Below, piece after piece: positions 1 to 7,924 of a stretch of 36,410 nucleotides of DNA. Under the pieces are notes generated by a model that saw only the letters and a list, made by a program, of their open reading frames with translations, had not been told where the DNA came from and ran no database searches. The DNA is taken from assembly GCA_000433675.1 (NCBI GenBank), contig FR893545.1, forward strand, positions 1-36,410, given 5' to 3'. The stretch is from Clostridium sp. CAG:433. GTDB lineage: Bacteria; Bacillota_I; Bacilli_A; RF39; UBA660. Within the stretch, counting starts at the first letter, position 1; each line of letters begins with the position of its first letter. The position numbers were made by a program, and so were the translations under genes.

Positions 1-402
1 AATATGGATTATTATAATAAGTTGTGGTATAGTAAAAATGAAGATGAAATCAAGAAAAATCTATATATGATAATGCTTGACTTAGATAAAAAGGAGCTGG
101 AAAATATGCCAAAAGATGATATAGTAGATAAGTATATAACAAATGTAACAATAGTAAATGATAATCCAGAATTTCAAAAATATATGAGCGAAGAAGAAGA
201 CAAAAAGAAGATACAAAATAGTTTACTTTCTGAGGCAAGAGAAAATGGTATTAATGATGGCATTTCTAAAGGTGCATCTCAAGAAAAAGTAAATATTGCT
301 AAAAACATGTTAAATAAAAGTATATCTATAGAAGATATATCAGATATAACAGGCTTATCAGTTGAAGAAATAGAAAATATTAAAAATAATATGAAAAAAT
401 AA
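1..402 (+). CDS. Rpn-family PD-(D/E)XK nuclease/transposase, C-terminal part (cut by window edge)
   Basis: The frame is open from base 1, so the ATG at 4 is probably internal and the gene starts outside the window. About 133 residues remain, against roughly 280-300 for complete Rpn/PDDEXK_2 proteins. The visible part is the charged C-terminal tail. The segment ENGINDGISKG is followed by a small helical module, NISKSIEDI-like then ITGLSVEEIENI, which is the ending typical of these proteins. The catalytic domain is not in view. Family members are recombination-promoting DNA endonucleases often annotated as transposases. The gene converges on glmS and shares a terminator with it. The family call rests on the tail only. 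Confidence 0.6.
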   Translation, partial: NMDYYNKLWYSKNEDEIKKNLYMIMLDLDKKELENMPKDDIVDKYITNVTIVNDNPEFQKYMSEEEDKKKIQNSLLSEARENGINDGISKGASQEKVNIAKNMLNKSISIEDISDITGLSVEEIENIKNNMKK

Positions 403-425
403 GAGCTCATTTGAACTCTTATTTT
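396..425. terminator. Bidirectional terminator between the Rpn-type gene and glmS
   Basis: The arms AATAAGAG (398-405) and CTCTTATT (416-423) are perfect inverted repeats around a 10-nt loop. Flanking A and T runs extend the stem and provide a U-tract on each strand. It sits exactly between two convergent stop codons. Confidence 0.75.
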
Positions 426-426
426 C

Positions 427-2244
427 TTATTCTACTGTAACAGACTTTGCTAAATTCTTTGGTTTATCAATATCACAATTCTTATTTTTTGCTACATAAT
501 ATGCAGTTAATTGAAGTGGTAATATTGTAAGAAGTGGTTGTAATAGTGGGTTAGTATCTGGAATAATAACTTTTTCATCATAGAAATCACCATCTTTATT
601 TAAATTATTTGTAGTAACATATATTACATTTGCACCTCTTGATTTAACTTCTTTTAAATTACTAATAGTTTTATCAGCAATTTTTTTATCAGTAACAATA
701 CCAAATACAGGAGTACCATCTTCAATTAAAGAAATAGTACCATGTTTAAGTTCTCCAGCAGCATATGCTTCACTATGTATATAAGAGATTTCTTTTAATT
801 TTAATGATCCTTCCATACATAATGCTTCATCTATACCACGACCAATAAAGAATATATTATCTTTATCATATATTTTGTCTGCTAAACACTTATATTCATT
901 TTTATTATTAAGTATTTCTTGCATTAATATTGGTAATCTATTTAAATCACTTAAGAATGTACTTACTTCGTTTAATACTTCTTTATCTTTACTTTTCTTA
1001 GCTAAACTATAAGCAAGGAATGAAAGAAGAGTAACTTGTGCTGAATAAGCTTTTGTAGTTGCAACTGCAATTTCAGGACCAGCTTTTGTATATAATACTT
1101 TAGATGTTTCTCTTGCAATAGAGCTTCCATTAACATTTACAATACCAAGTGTATCGCATCCTTTTTCATTTGCAATTTTAACAGCTTCTAATGTATCAGC
1201 AGTTTCACCAGATTGTGATATAGCAATAACTAATGTATCTTTATCAATAAATAATTTTTTATATCTAAATTCACTAGCAATTTCAACATTTACTGGTATA
1301 TTACCATATTCTTCAATTAAATGTTTACCAATTAAACCTGCATGCATAGCGCTTCCACAAGCAACTATAGTAACATTTTTATATTTTGATAAATCAGGCA
1401 TACCTTTAATAACATCTTTGCTATCATCATCAATATATTCATTCATCATTTTTTTAGTTACTTCAGGTTGTTCATGGATTTCTTTTTCCATATATTTCTC
1501 ATAACCATTTTTATCTATATCTTTAGCGCTTCCTTCAAATTCTTTAATATCTTTATTTACAATATTATTATTTTTATCATATACATTTATATTGTTACTT
1601 TCTAAAACAGCAAACTCACCATCTTCAAGAACAATATACTTATTTGTAAAATCAAGTATAGCAGGTACATCAGATGCTATATAATTTTCATCATTTCCTG
1701 TACCTATAATTAAAGGACTATTTTTCTTAACTGCATATAATTTGTCAAGTTCATCATCACATATAACTCCAAGAGCATATGATCCTTTTGCTTCTTCTTT
1801 AAATCTTTTAATTGCATCTACCATGTTTCCAGTTTCTTTATATAAATAATCTAAAAGAGCAGAAGCAGTTTCTGTATCAGTATCAGATTTAAATTCATAT
1901 CCTAAACTTTCTAATTTTTTTCTAAGTTCTATATAATTTTCTATTATTCCATTATGAACGATAGTAATTTTTCCACTTTTATGTGGATGAGAATTCTTTT
2001 TATTAGGTTCACCATGAGTTGCCCATCTAGTATGCCCAATAGCAATATTACTTTTCTCATCAAAATTTATTCCATCTTTCAAATTCTTGATTCTGCCTTT
2101 TTCTTTTTGCATAACAACTTCATTATCATTTACATATGCAATACCTGCAGAGTCATAACCCCTATATTCAAGTCTTTCAAGACCCTTTATAACGGCATTT
2201 TTTGCCTTTTTATTCTTTCCTATATATCCAACAATTCCACACAT
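427..2244 (-). CDS. glmS: Glutamine--fructose-6-phosphate aminotransferase (isomerizing)
   Basis: GlmS makes glucosamine-6-phosphate from fructose-6-phosphate and glutamine in the cytoplasm, the first committed step to UDP-GlcNAc for wall and glycopolymer synthesis. The protein has 605 residues, normal for the family. The N-terminus MCGIVGYIG gives the Cys2 nucleophile of the class II glutamine amidotransferase domain, followed by EYRGYDSAG and GHTRWATHG. Two SIS sugar-isomerase domains follow (ACGSAMHAG, SQSGETADT, GRGIDEALC), and the ending KNLAKSVTVE is family-typical. It is transcribed alone, and the ribozyme just upstream indicates feedback control by its own product. Confidence 0.97.
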   Translation of the reverse strand: MCGIVGYIGKNKKAKNAVIKGLERLEYRGYDSAGIAYVNDNEVVMQKEKGRIKNLKDGINFDEKSNIAIGHTRWATHGEPNKKNSHPHKSGKITIVHNGIIENYIELRKKLESLGYEFKSDTDTETASALLDYLYKETGNMVDAIKRFKEEAKGSYALGVICDDELDKLYAVKKNSPLIIGTGNDENYIASDVPAILDFTNKYIVLEDGEFAVLESNNINVYDKNNNIVNKDIKEFEGSAKDIDKNGYEKYMEKEIHEQPEVTKKMMNEYIDDDSKDVIKGMPDLSKYKNVTIVACGSAMHAGLIGKHLIEEYGNIPVNVEIASEFRYKKLFIDKDTLVIAISQSGETADTLEAVKIANEKGCDTLGIVNVNGSSIARETSKVLYTKAGPEIAVATTKAYSAQVTLLSFLAYSLAKKSKDKEVLNEVSTFLSDLNRLPILMQEILNNKNEYKCLADKIYDKDNIFFIGRGIDEALCMEGSLKLKEISYIHSEAYAAGELKHGTISLIEDGTPVFGIVTDKKIADKTISNLKEVKSRGANVIYVTTNNLNKDGDFYDEKVIIPDTNPLLQPLLTILPLQLTAYYVAKNKNCDIDKPKNLAKSVTVE

Positions 2245-2254
2245 TTTTTATTGT

Positions 2255-2413
2255 CTCACTTTCTTTTTGTAATTTTGTTTGTGATATATATTTTGTTATA
2301 ATCTTAATTTTATTTTTTGTTATATATCTAACGAATAAAACTTTATCCGTGATAGAATCCGCCGAAATTTCGATAACTATCAATCCTCGTCACCAATTTA
2401 ATGGTCTGGCGCT
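2255..2413 (-). ncRNA. glmS ribozyme (GlcN6P-activated self-cleaving RNA)
   Basis: Read on the minus strand from 2413, the 5' leader of glmS contains the hallmark blocks in order: AGCGCCAGA, then GACGAGG, then TTATCGAAATTTCGGCGGAT. The family cleaves just before the G of GCGCC, here between 2413 and 2412. The first peripheral stem is very short (ACCA, 6-nt loop, TGGT), and a further stem is formed by ACGGATAAA with TTTATTCGT. The core covers about 2340-2413. The 3' limit near 2255 is approximate because the downstream stems are AT-rich. In this family glucosamine-6-phosphate acts as cofactor for cleavage, which leads to mRNA decay. Confidence 0.93.
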
Positions 2414-2453
2414 TATTATTATGTTTACCTCCCTTATCATAATAACTATAATG

Positions 2454-2482
2454 ATTATACCAGAAAAAATATTACATTTAAA
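2454..2482 (-). promoter_or_regulatory. glmS promoter
   Basis: On the minus strand, TTTAAA (2477-2482) lies 17 nt from TATAAT (2454-2459), with an upstream TG giving an extended -10. The predicted start near 2447 places the ribozyme cleavage site about 35 nt into the transcript. Confidence 0.7.
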
Positions 2483-2567
2483 GACAATTTACGATATTTT
2501 TAATTGTGCTAACCTTTATTTTTTAGTAAAAGTATTGTATAATTTTTTATAGTAGGAGGAAAAAATA

Positions 2568-2963
2568 ATGAAAAAATTAATAAATCAAATATTAAAATTT
2601 GGAGTAGTAGGAGGAATAGCGTTTGTAATTGATTACGGATTAATGGTATTTTTAACAGAAGTATTTAAAGTGCCAGCGTTAATATCAGCAGCTATTTCAT
2701 TTACTGTTTCAGTTATATTTAATTATATAGCAAGTGTAAAATGGGTTTTTGATGTTGATAAAGAAAAAAATAGCAAGGCAAAAGAACTTATAGTATTTAT
2801 AATTTTAAGTGTAATAGGTCTCGGAATAAATGAACTTATTATGTGGATTATGGATAAAGAATTTGGAATATATTATATGATTTCAAAGATAGTAGCAACT
2901 GCAGTTGTTATGTGTTATAACTTTATAACTAGAAAATTATTTTTAGAGAAAAAGAAAAATTAA
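2568..2963 (+). CDS. GtrA-family membrane protein
   Basis: A 131-residue protein with four hydrophobic segments and the GtrA opening pattern (LKFGVVGGIAFVIDYG near residues 10-25, then FNYIASVKWVF). GtrA-like proteins are proposed to assist transfer of lipid-linked sugars across the membrane during surface glycan modification. It has a strong ribosome site AGGAGG about 9 nt before the ATG. A TATAAT at 2538-2543 could serve it, but its -35 is poor. It heads the glycopolymer cluster. A partner GtrB-like glycosyltransferase may be the one at 11988. The substrate is unknown. Confidence 0.85.
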   Translation: MKKLINQILKFGVVGGIAFVIDYGLMVFLTEVFKVPALISAAISFTVSVIFNYIASVKWVFDVDKEKNSKAKELIVFIILSVIGLGINELIMWIMDKEFGIYYMISKIVATAVVMCYNFITRKLFLEKKKN

Positions 2964-2988
2964 TAATTATAACTTTGTTAAGTTTTGT

Positions 2989-3016
2989 TTGAATTGTAGC
3001 ATATATATGTTATAAT
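2989..3016 (+). promoter_or_regulatory. Promoter of the ABC exporter operon
   Basis: TTGAAT (2989-2994) and TATAAT (3011-3016) are separated by 16 nt. A TG one base before the -10 gives an extended -10. It lies about 30 nt before the permease start. Confidence 0.65.
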
Positions 3017-3047
3017 TTTTATGTGAAATAATGTAAAGAGGTGTTTT

Positions 3048-3860
3048 ATGACAAGAGTAAAAGGAATAATTTCAAACTTTAAAAGGTATTGGTTCTTAAT
3101 GTCACAATTAATATCAAGAGATTTTAAAGTAAAGTATAAAAGATCTGTATTAGGTGTTTTATGGAGTTTATTAAATCCAATACTTATGATGACAGTAATG
3201 GCAATAGTATTCTCACAAATGTTTAAATTTAAAGTAGATGGTATAAACTATTTAGTATACTTGATGACAGGTATAGTTTTATGGAACTATTTTAGTCAGG
3301 CATCAAATATGGCTATGACATCTGTTGTTGAAAATTTTAGTTTAATTAATAAGATTTATATACCAAAGTATGTATTTCCAATTTCAAAATGTTTATTTGT
3401 TGGAATTGATTTTTTACTAACATTAATTCCATGGTTAGGTATAATTTTATTATCTTATTTTGGACTTGGTGATTATACATGTCATATTAATGTGTATTAT
3501 TTAATACTTCCATATATATTCTTCTGTATGCTTATGTTTACAATAGGAATGGGATTATTGTTATCATGTGTTTCAGTTTTCTTAAGAGATATATTTCATA
3601 TATATGGTATAGTACTTACAATATGGAACTATTTAACTCCAGTATTTTATAGTATAGAAATATTACCTGCTAAACTACAGGCTTTAATGAATTTAAATCC
3701 AATGTATCAATTTTTAACTGCAACAAGAACAGTTGTTGTATACGAACAAATGCCAACTTTAAAGACACTTGGAATAATAACTTTATTCGGATTTGGAATG
3801 TTATTAATTGGTTCATATGTATTTAGAAAAAAACAGGATAAATTTATATATTATATTTAG
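3048..3860 (+). CDS. Polysaccharide/teichoic acid ABC-2 exporter, permease
   Basis: A 270-residue integral membrane protein of the ABC-2 (Wzm/TagG) type. The N-terminal cytoplasmic part contains RDFKVKYKRSVLGVLWSLLNP, characteristic of polysaccharide export permeases. About six membrane helices follow, including the MTGIVLWNYF segment and the late TPVFYSIEILP region. The ATPase gene starts 15 nt downstream, so the two very likely form the exporter. The glycerophosphotransferase and TagD downstream suggest a teichoic-acid-like or polyol-phosphate-containing polymer as cargo. The exact polymer is inference. Confidence 0.92.
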   Translation: MTRVKGIISNFKRYWFLMSQLISRDFKVKYKRSVLGVLWSLLNPILMMTVMAIVFSQMFKFKVDGINYLVYLMTGIVLWNYFSQASNMAMTSVVENFSLINKIYIPKYVFPISKCLFVGIDFLLTLIPWLGIILLSYFGLGDYTCHINVYYLILPYIFFCMLMFTIGMGLLLSCVSVFLRDIFHIYGIVLTIWNYLTPVFYSIEILPAKLQALMNLNPMYQFLTATRTVVVYEQMPTLKTLGIITLFGFGMLLIGSYVFRKKQDKFIYYI

Positions 3861-3875
3861 TTAGGTGGTGAAAAA

Positions 3876-4613
3876 ATGATAAGAATTAAAAACGTTTCAA
3901 TGAAATTTAATATGGATATAGAAAAAGATTTTTCTATAAAACAAGCATTTATAAATTTATTTATAAAGAAAAAAAAGAAAAAAACAGAATATTTTTGGGC
4001 TTTAAAAAATGTTACTTTTAGTGTTAATAAAGGCGATGTTGTAGGATTAATTGGTAGTAATGGTGCAGGTAAAAGTACACTTTTAAAAGTTGTAAGTGGA
4101 GTTATGAAGCCTACATCTGGAAAAGTAGAAGTTGATGGAGTAATTTCTCCTATGATTGAACTTGGTGCAGGATTTGACCAAAATTTAACAGCAAGAGAGA
4201 ATATTTATTTAAATGGAGCAATACTTGGTTATTCTAAAAAGTTTTTGGATAGTAAATTTGACGAAATAGTTGAATTTTCAGAATTAAAGGATTTCCTAGA
4301 TGTTCCTGTAAAAAACTTTTCTTCAGGTATGACTGCTAAACTTGCATTTTCAATTGCAACTATAGTAGATCCTGAAATACTTATAGTAGATGAAATTTTA
4401 TCTGTTGGAGATTTAAGATTCCAAGAAAAAAGTAAGAATAAAATGATGGAAATGATCAAAGGTGGAACAACTGTTTTATACGTTTCACATTCGCTTGAAT
4501 CGATAAAAGATTTATGCAACAAGGTTGTTTGGCTTGATCATGGACAAGTTGTAAAAATGGGTGATACTAAAGAAATATGTGATGAATATTATAAATCGCA
4601 AATGGGAAAGTAG
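3876..4613 (+). CDS. Polysaccharide/teichoic acid ABC exporter, ATP-binding subunit
   Basis: A 245-residue ATPase of the Wzt/TagH subfamily. It has Walker A GSNGAGKST (about residues 60-68), signature FSSGMTAKLAF (about 148-158), Walker B EILIVDEIL and an H-loop YVSHS. The N-terminal extension before the Walker A, with a KKKKKK stretch and FWALKNV, is typical of the polysaccharide export group. It lacks the C-terminal carbohydrate-binding domain of long Wzt proteins and the large C-terminal extension of Bacillus TagH. Ribosome site AGGTGG precedes the ATG. It pairs with the adjacent permease. Confidence 0.93.
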   Translation: MIRIKNVSMKFNMDIEKDFSIKQAFINLFIKKKKKKTEYFWALKNVTFSVNKGDVVGLIGSNGAGKSTLLKVVSGVMKPTSGKVEVDGVISPMIELGAGFDQNLTARENIYLNGAILGYSKKFLDSKFDEIVEFSELKDFLDVPVKNFSSGMTAKLAFSIATIVDPEILIVDEILSVGDLRFQEKSKNKMMEMIKGGTTVLYVSHSLESIKDLCNKVVWLDHGQVVKMGDTKEICDEYYKSQMGK

Positions 4614-4625
4614 GGAAGAATAAAT

Positions 4626-5735
4626 ATGGCAAAAAAGAATGACAAGAATAATGATATACTTATTTCGATTATTGTACCAGTATATAATACATCAAAATAT
4701 TTAGTAAAATGTTTAGATTCAATATATGCTGCTATTGATAATGATTGTGAGGTTATAATTGTAAATGATGGATCAACGGATGATTCAGAAAGAATAATAA
4801 AAGATTATATAAGTAATTTAAAAAATGAAACTTATAAAAATAATACAGTTTATATTTATAAAGAAAATAAAGGACTTGCAGATACTAAAAATGTTGGAAT
4901 AAAAAAATCTAGAGGAAAATTTATTAGTGTAGTTGATTCTGATGATAGAATTAACAAGAATTTCTATAGAGATGCAAGAGAATATTTGGATAAAAATGAT
5001 ATGGTAATTTATGATTTATATACTGATTATGAAGATGATCCAAAGTATAATCATATAATACGTGCGGCAAGAGAAGATTGTTTAGATTCAAAAGTGTCTA
5101 AGTTTGTTCATGGTGCTATGCAAGGATCATCATGTAATAAAATAATAAAAAAAGATTTATACAAATATGAATTTCCAGTTGGAAAACAATATGAAGATGT
5201 TGCTGTAACACCATTTTTGCTTATGGAAGCAAAGAATATTAAATATATCCCAAATCCTTATTATATTTATCTTCAACGTAAAACCTCTATTGTTGGGACT
5301 AATAAGTTGGATGAAGCTTATTTTAAAATATGTGAAAATATAAATGATGTATTTGAAAATAATAAATTAAAATATAAAAACTATAAAGAATTAGTTTGTG
5401 AGTTTTATTTTTTAAGAATAATTGATGTTTTTGATCATTCTCTTAGAAAAAATAAAGGAAAGATAAAATCATTAGTTGAATCTTATATAGAAAATAACAG
5501 GTATATGCTTAATGAAATTCATGAAAGTATAAAAAGTGTTGAAGAATTACCCGATATGTTAACAAAAAATCAAAGAATATTTGAATTCCAATTATTTAAC
5601 TTATTATATCAAGGTAATGTTAAAAAGAGTATTGGTTTATTTAAAAAGAGAAGATTTTTAAATTATTTTAGAAGAGTGTATGGATGTTTAAAAAAATTAA
5701 TAAAAGCTATTTTTGGAGGTGCGTATAGTGAATAA
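4626..5735 (+). CDS. Family 2 glycosyltransferase
   Basis: 369 residues. The N-terminal GT-A domain shows ISIIVPVYNTSKYL (about 13-26), VIIVNDGSTDDS, the NKGLADTKNVG nucleotide-sugar loop and the metal-binding DSDD (about residues 104-107). The C-terminal 150 residues are helical and basic with no clear membrane span, so the enzyme is probably peripheral on the inner membrane face. It likely adds a sugar to the lipid-linked polymer exported by the preceding ABC pair. Donor and acceptor cannot be read from sequence. Its stop overlaps the start of the next gene by 8 nt, which suggests translational coupling. Confidence 0.9.
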   Translation: MAKKNDKNNDILISIIVPVYNTSKYLVKCLDSIYAAIDNDCEVIIVNDGSTDDSERIIKDYISNLKNETYKNNTVYIYKENKGLADTKNVGIKKSRGKFISVVDSDDRINKNFYRDAREYLDKNDMVIYDLYTDYEDDPKYNHIIRAAREDCLDSKVSKFVHGAMQGSSCNKIIKKDLYKYEFPVGKQYEDVAVTPFLLMEAKNIKYIPNPYYIYLQRKTSIVGTNKLDEAYFKICENINDVFENNKLKYKNYKELVCEFYFLRIIDVFDHSLRKNKGKIKSLVESYIENNRYMLNEIHESIKSVEELPDMLTKNQRIFEFQLFNLLYQGNVKKSIGLFKKRRFLNYFRRVYGCLKKLIKAIFGGAYSE

Positions 5736-6477
5736 AAATGGTAAGTATATACATTATTGTTGGTTTGGTGGAAATAAACTTCCAAGAAAATTAAAAAAAT
5801 ATATGAAAACTTGGAAAAAATATTTACCAGATTATGAGATTGTTGAATGGAATGAATCAAATTTTGATGTCAACTTTTGTGAATTTGTAAAAGATGCTTA
5901 TGAAAATAAAAAATGGGCATTTGTATCAGATGTTGCAAGATTATATGCATTATATAATTATGGTGGTATATATTTTGATACAGATATTGAAGTTAAAAAG
6001 AACATAGATAGTATATTAGAAAATGAGATATGGCTTGGAAGAGAATCAGATGATTATTTAGCTACAGCAATGATTGGTGTTAAAAAAGCAAAAAATAAAC
6101 ATATAAAAAAGATTTTAGATGTATATAAGAAGGCTAAGTTTAATCCAAATGATTTATATAGTATAACAAGTCCTAAAGTTTTAACAAATTATTTTGAAAA
6201 ATTAGGATTAGAAAAGAAATCAGAAAGTCAAGTTTTAGAAGATGATATTCATATTTATTCTAGAGATTATTTTAATCCAAAAAGCTATGATGGATTAGAT
6301 GAACAATATAGTGAAAATACTTGTATTATTCATCATTTTGATGCATCATGGACTGCAATTGATGAAAAAGTTGCTATATGGTTTGTTAGACATCATATGG
6401 GATCACTTGCAAAACCTACATTTAAGTTTTTTGATTTTGCCAGAAGAGTAAAAAGAAAAATAATAAAAAAGAAATAG
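5728..6477 (+). CDS. GT32-like glycosyltransferase with DXD motif
   Basis: 249 residues from a GTG start at 5728, chosen because GGAGGT lies at 5715-5720 with 7-nt spacing. An upstream in-frame TTG at 5713 would overlap that ribosome site. The N-terminus KYIHYCWFGGNKLP and the block VSDVARLYALYNYGGIYFDTDIE, containing the DTD metal-binding motif, are diagnostic of the Gly_transf_sug (GT32-like) family of capsule and surface polysaccharide enzymes. A basic C-terminal tail suggests membrane association. It overlaps the preceding glycosyltransferase gene by 8 nt. Confidence 0.88.
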   Translation: MNKNGKYIHYCWFGGNKLPRKLKKYMKTWKKYLPDYEIVEWNESNFDVNFCEFVKDAYENKKWAFVSDVARLYALYNYGGIYFDTDIEVKKNIDSILENEIWLGRESDDYLATAMIGVKKAKNKHIKKILDVYKKAKFNPNDLYSITSPKVLTNYFEKLGLEKKSESQVLEDDIHIYSRDYFNPKSYDGLDEQYSENTCIIHHFDASWTAIDEKVAIWFVRHHMGSLAKPTFKFFDFARRVKRKIIKKK

Positions 6478-6495
6478 TGTTGTTAAGGTGATAAT

Positions 6496-7878
6496 ATGAA
6501 AAAATATAATATACTTTTTGCAAGTCATCCAGATTATTCTGGAAATGCAAAAGCAATATATGAATATATGAAAGAAAATTATAAGGAATATAACTTATAT
6601 TATCTTATAAATGATGAAAGTAACTACGAATTGTTAAAATCTGCTGGTGTTGATTGTTATATTAATGGTAGTGATGAATTTAAAAAGTTATTTGATAAAA
6701 TAGATATTGTATTTTTTACACATGATGAATTATTAGAGATGAAAAAGCCTAATCAAATATATATATATTTAGGTCATGGTAATTCTGGTAAAAGATTTGG
6801 ACACTTATTAAGTGAAAATCAATTGGCAGTTCAAGATAAAAGGTTTTTAGAATTAATGAAAGAAAATATTGATTGCGCAATAAGTACATATGATTTATGG
6901 TCAATTATATATCATTGCACATTTGATATAGATTTTGATAGAATATTGCCTATTGGTACGCCAAGAACTGATTATATTCATATATCAGATGGTAAAAGTA
7001 ACTTAAAAAAATGTGGTATTGATACTGAATCATATGATAAAGTCCTTATGTATTTACCAACATTTAGAAATGGTCTTGGAAGAGAAAATGATGGTGCTTT
7101 TTCAGATAATATATTAAATCTTGAAAAGTATAATGAAGAAGAATTAGAAAATTATCTTGAAGACAATAATTATCTTTTAATAATAAAATACCATCCTTAT
7201 GAAATAAATAAAAAGAATATAACTAATATGAAAAATATAGTTGTTTTAGATGATTCTGTTATGACAAAAAATCTTGTAACGCTAACAGAAGTAATAAATG
7301 GTATAGATTTAATTGTTGCAGATTATTCGTCAGCCTTTTCGGATTTTGTAATATTAGATAGACCGGTTTGCTTTTTAGATAATGATATTGAACTATATAA
7401 AAAGAATAGAGGAATTACATTTGATAATATAAAATTCTGGAGTCCAGGACCATTTATAAAAGGATTAAATGAATTTGTAGATGAAGTAAAAAAACTTTTG
7501 AATAATAAAGATTATTATAAAGAAGAAAGAAAAAATTATGTTGATATGAACTTTGGTAAAAATATTGAAAATTGTTCAAAAAATGTTGCTGATTATTTAT
7601 TTAAAGATAATAATATACAAAAGTTTTTTGATAAGAAAAAGAAAACTGCAGATTCAAAATTAATAGAATTATATGGTGAAAATTTAAATTTAAAAGATAA
7701 ACTAGATAGAACTATAAAAAATTGTGATAGACTAGAAAAAGAAAATGAAATGTTGGACTTAGAACTTAGAAAGTTGAAAGATGACGTATATAATAAGAAA
7801 AATGAACTTGATAATATTTATTCATCAAGAGCATGGAAATTTTCAGAAAAAATTCGTCATATTATAAGAAAAAAATGA
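6496..7878 (+). CDS. CDP-glycerol glycerophosphotransferase family protein (TagB/TagF-like)
   Basis: 460 residues. Enzymes of this family transfer polyol-phosphate from CDP-glycerol (or CDP-ribitol) to lipid-linked acceptors in teichoic acid synthesis. Visible motifs are YLGHGNSGKRFG (the HG region), LPIGTPRTDY, YLPTFRN, IIKYHPYE and VADYSSAFSDF, matching the Glyphos_transf domain. Residues from about 375 to 440 form a charged coiled coil, and the tail SSRAWKFSEKIR resembles membrane-docking tails of surface-glycan enzymes. TagD nearby would supply CDP-glycerol. Primase versus polymerase role cannot be decided. Confidence 0.88.
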   Translation: MKKYNILFASHPDYSGNAKAIYEYMKENYKEYNLYYLINDESNYELLKSAGVDCYINGSDEFKKLFDKIDIVFFTHDELLEMKKPNQIYIYLGHGNSGKRFGHLLSENQLAVQDKRFLELMKENIDCAISTYDLWSIIYHCTFDIDFDRILPIGTPRTDYIHISDGKSNLKKCGIDTESYDKVLMYLPTFRNGLGRENDGAFSDNILNLEKYNEEELENYLEDNNYLLIIKYHPYEINKKNITNMKNIVVLDDSVMTKNLVTLTEVINGIDLIVADYSSAFSDFVILDRPVCFLDNDIELYKKNRGITFDNIKFWSPGPFIKGLNEFVDEVKKLLNNKDYYKEERKNYVDMNFGKNIENCSKNVADYLFKDNNIQKFFDKKKKTADSKLIELYGENLNLKDKLDRTIKNCDRLEKENEMLDLELRKLKDDVYNKKNELDNIYSSRAWKFSEKIRHIIRKK

Positions 7879-7903
7879 AGTAGAGAAAAAACTCTACTTT
7901 AAT
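7878..7903 (+). terminator. Intrinsic terminator after the glycerophosphotransferase gene
   Basis: The arms AAGTAGAG (7878-7885) and CTCTACTT (7892-7899) are perfect around an A6 loop. The following U-tract is short (TTTAATT), so some read-through is possible. Confidence 0.65.
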
Positions 7904-7924
7904 TATAAGAATAGAGGTAAAAAA

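Noticed and set aside
2427..2433. GGGAGGT on the minus strand before the glmS ribozyme as a ribosome site of a leader peptide
   Set aside because: No ATG, GTG or TTG start with a sensible frame follows at proper distance before the ribozyme core.
1954..2552. Plus-strand open frames over the glmS 5' end and leader
   Set aside because: They lack ribosome sites, give phenylalanine/isoleucine-rich nonsense protein and overlap glmS and its ribozyme. They are antisense shadows.
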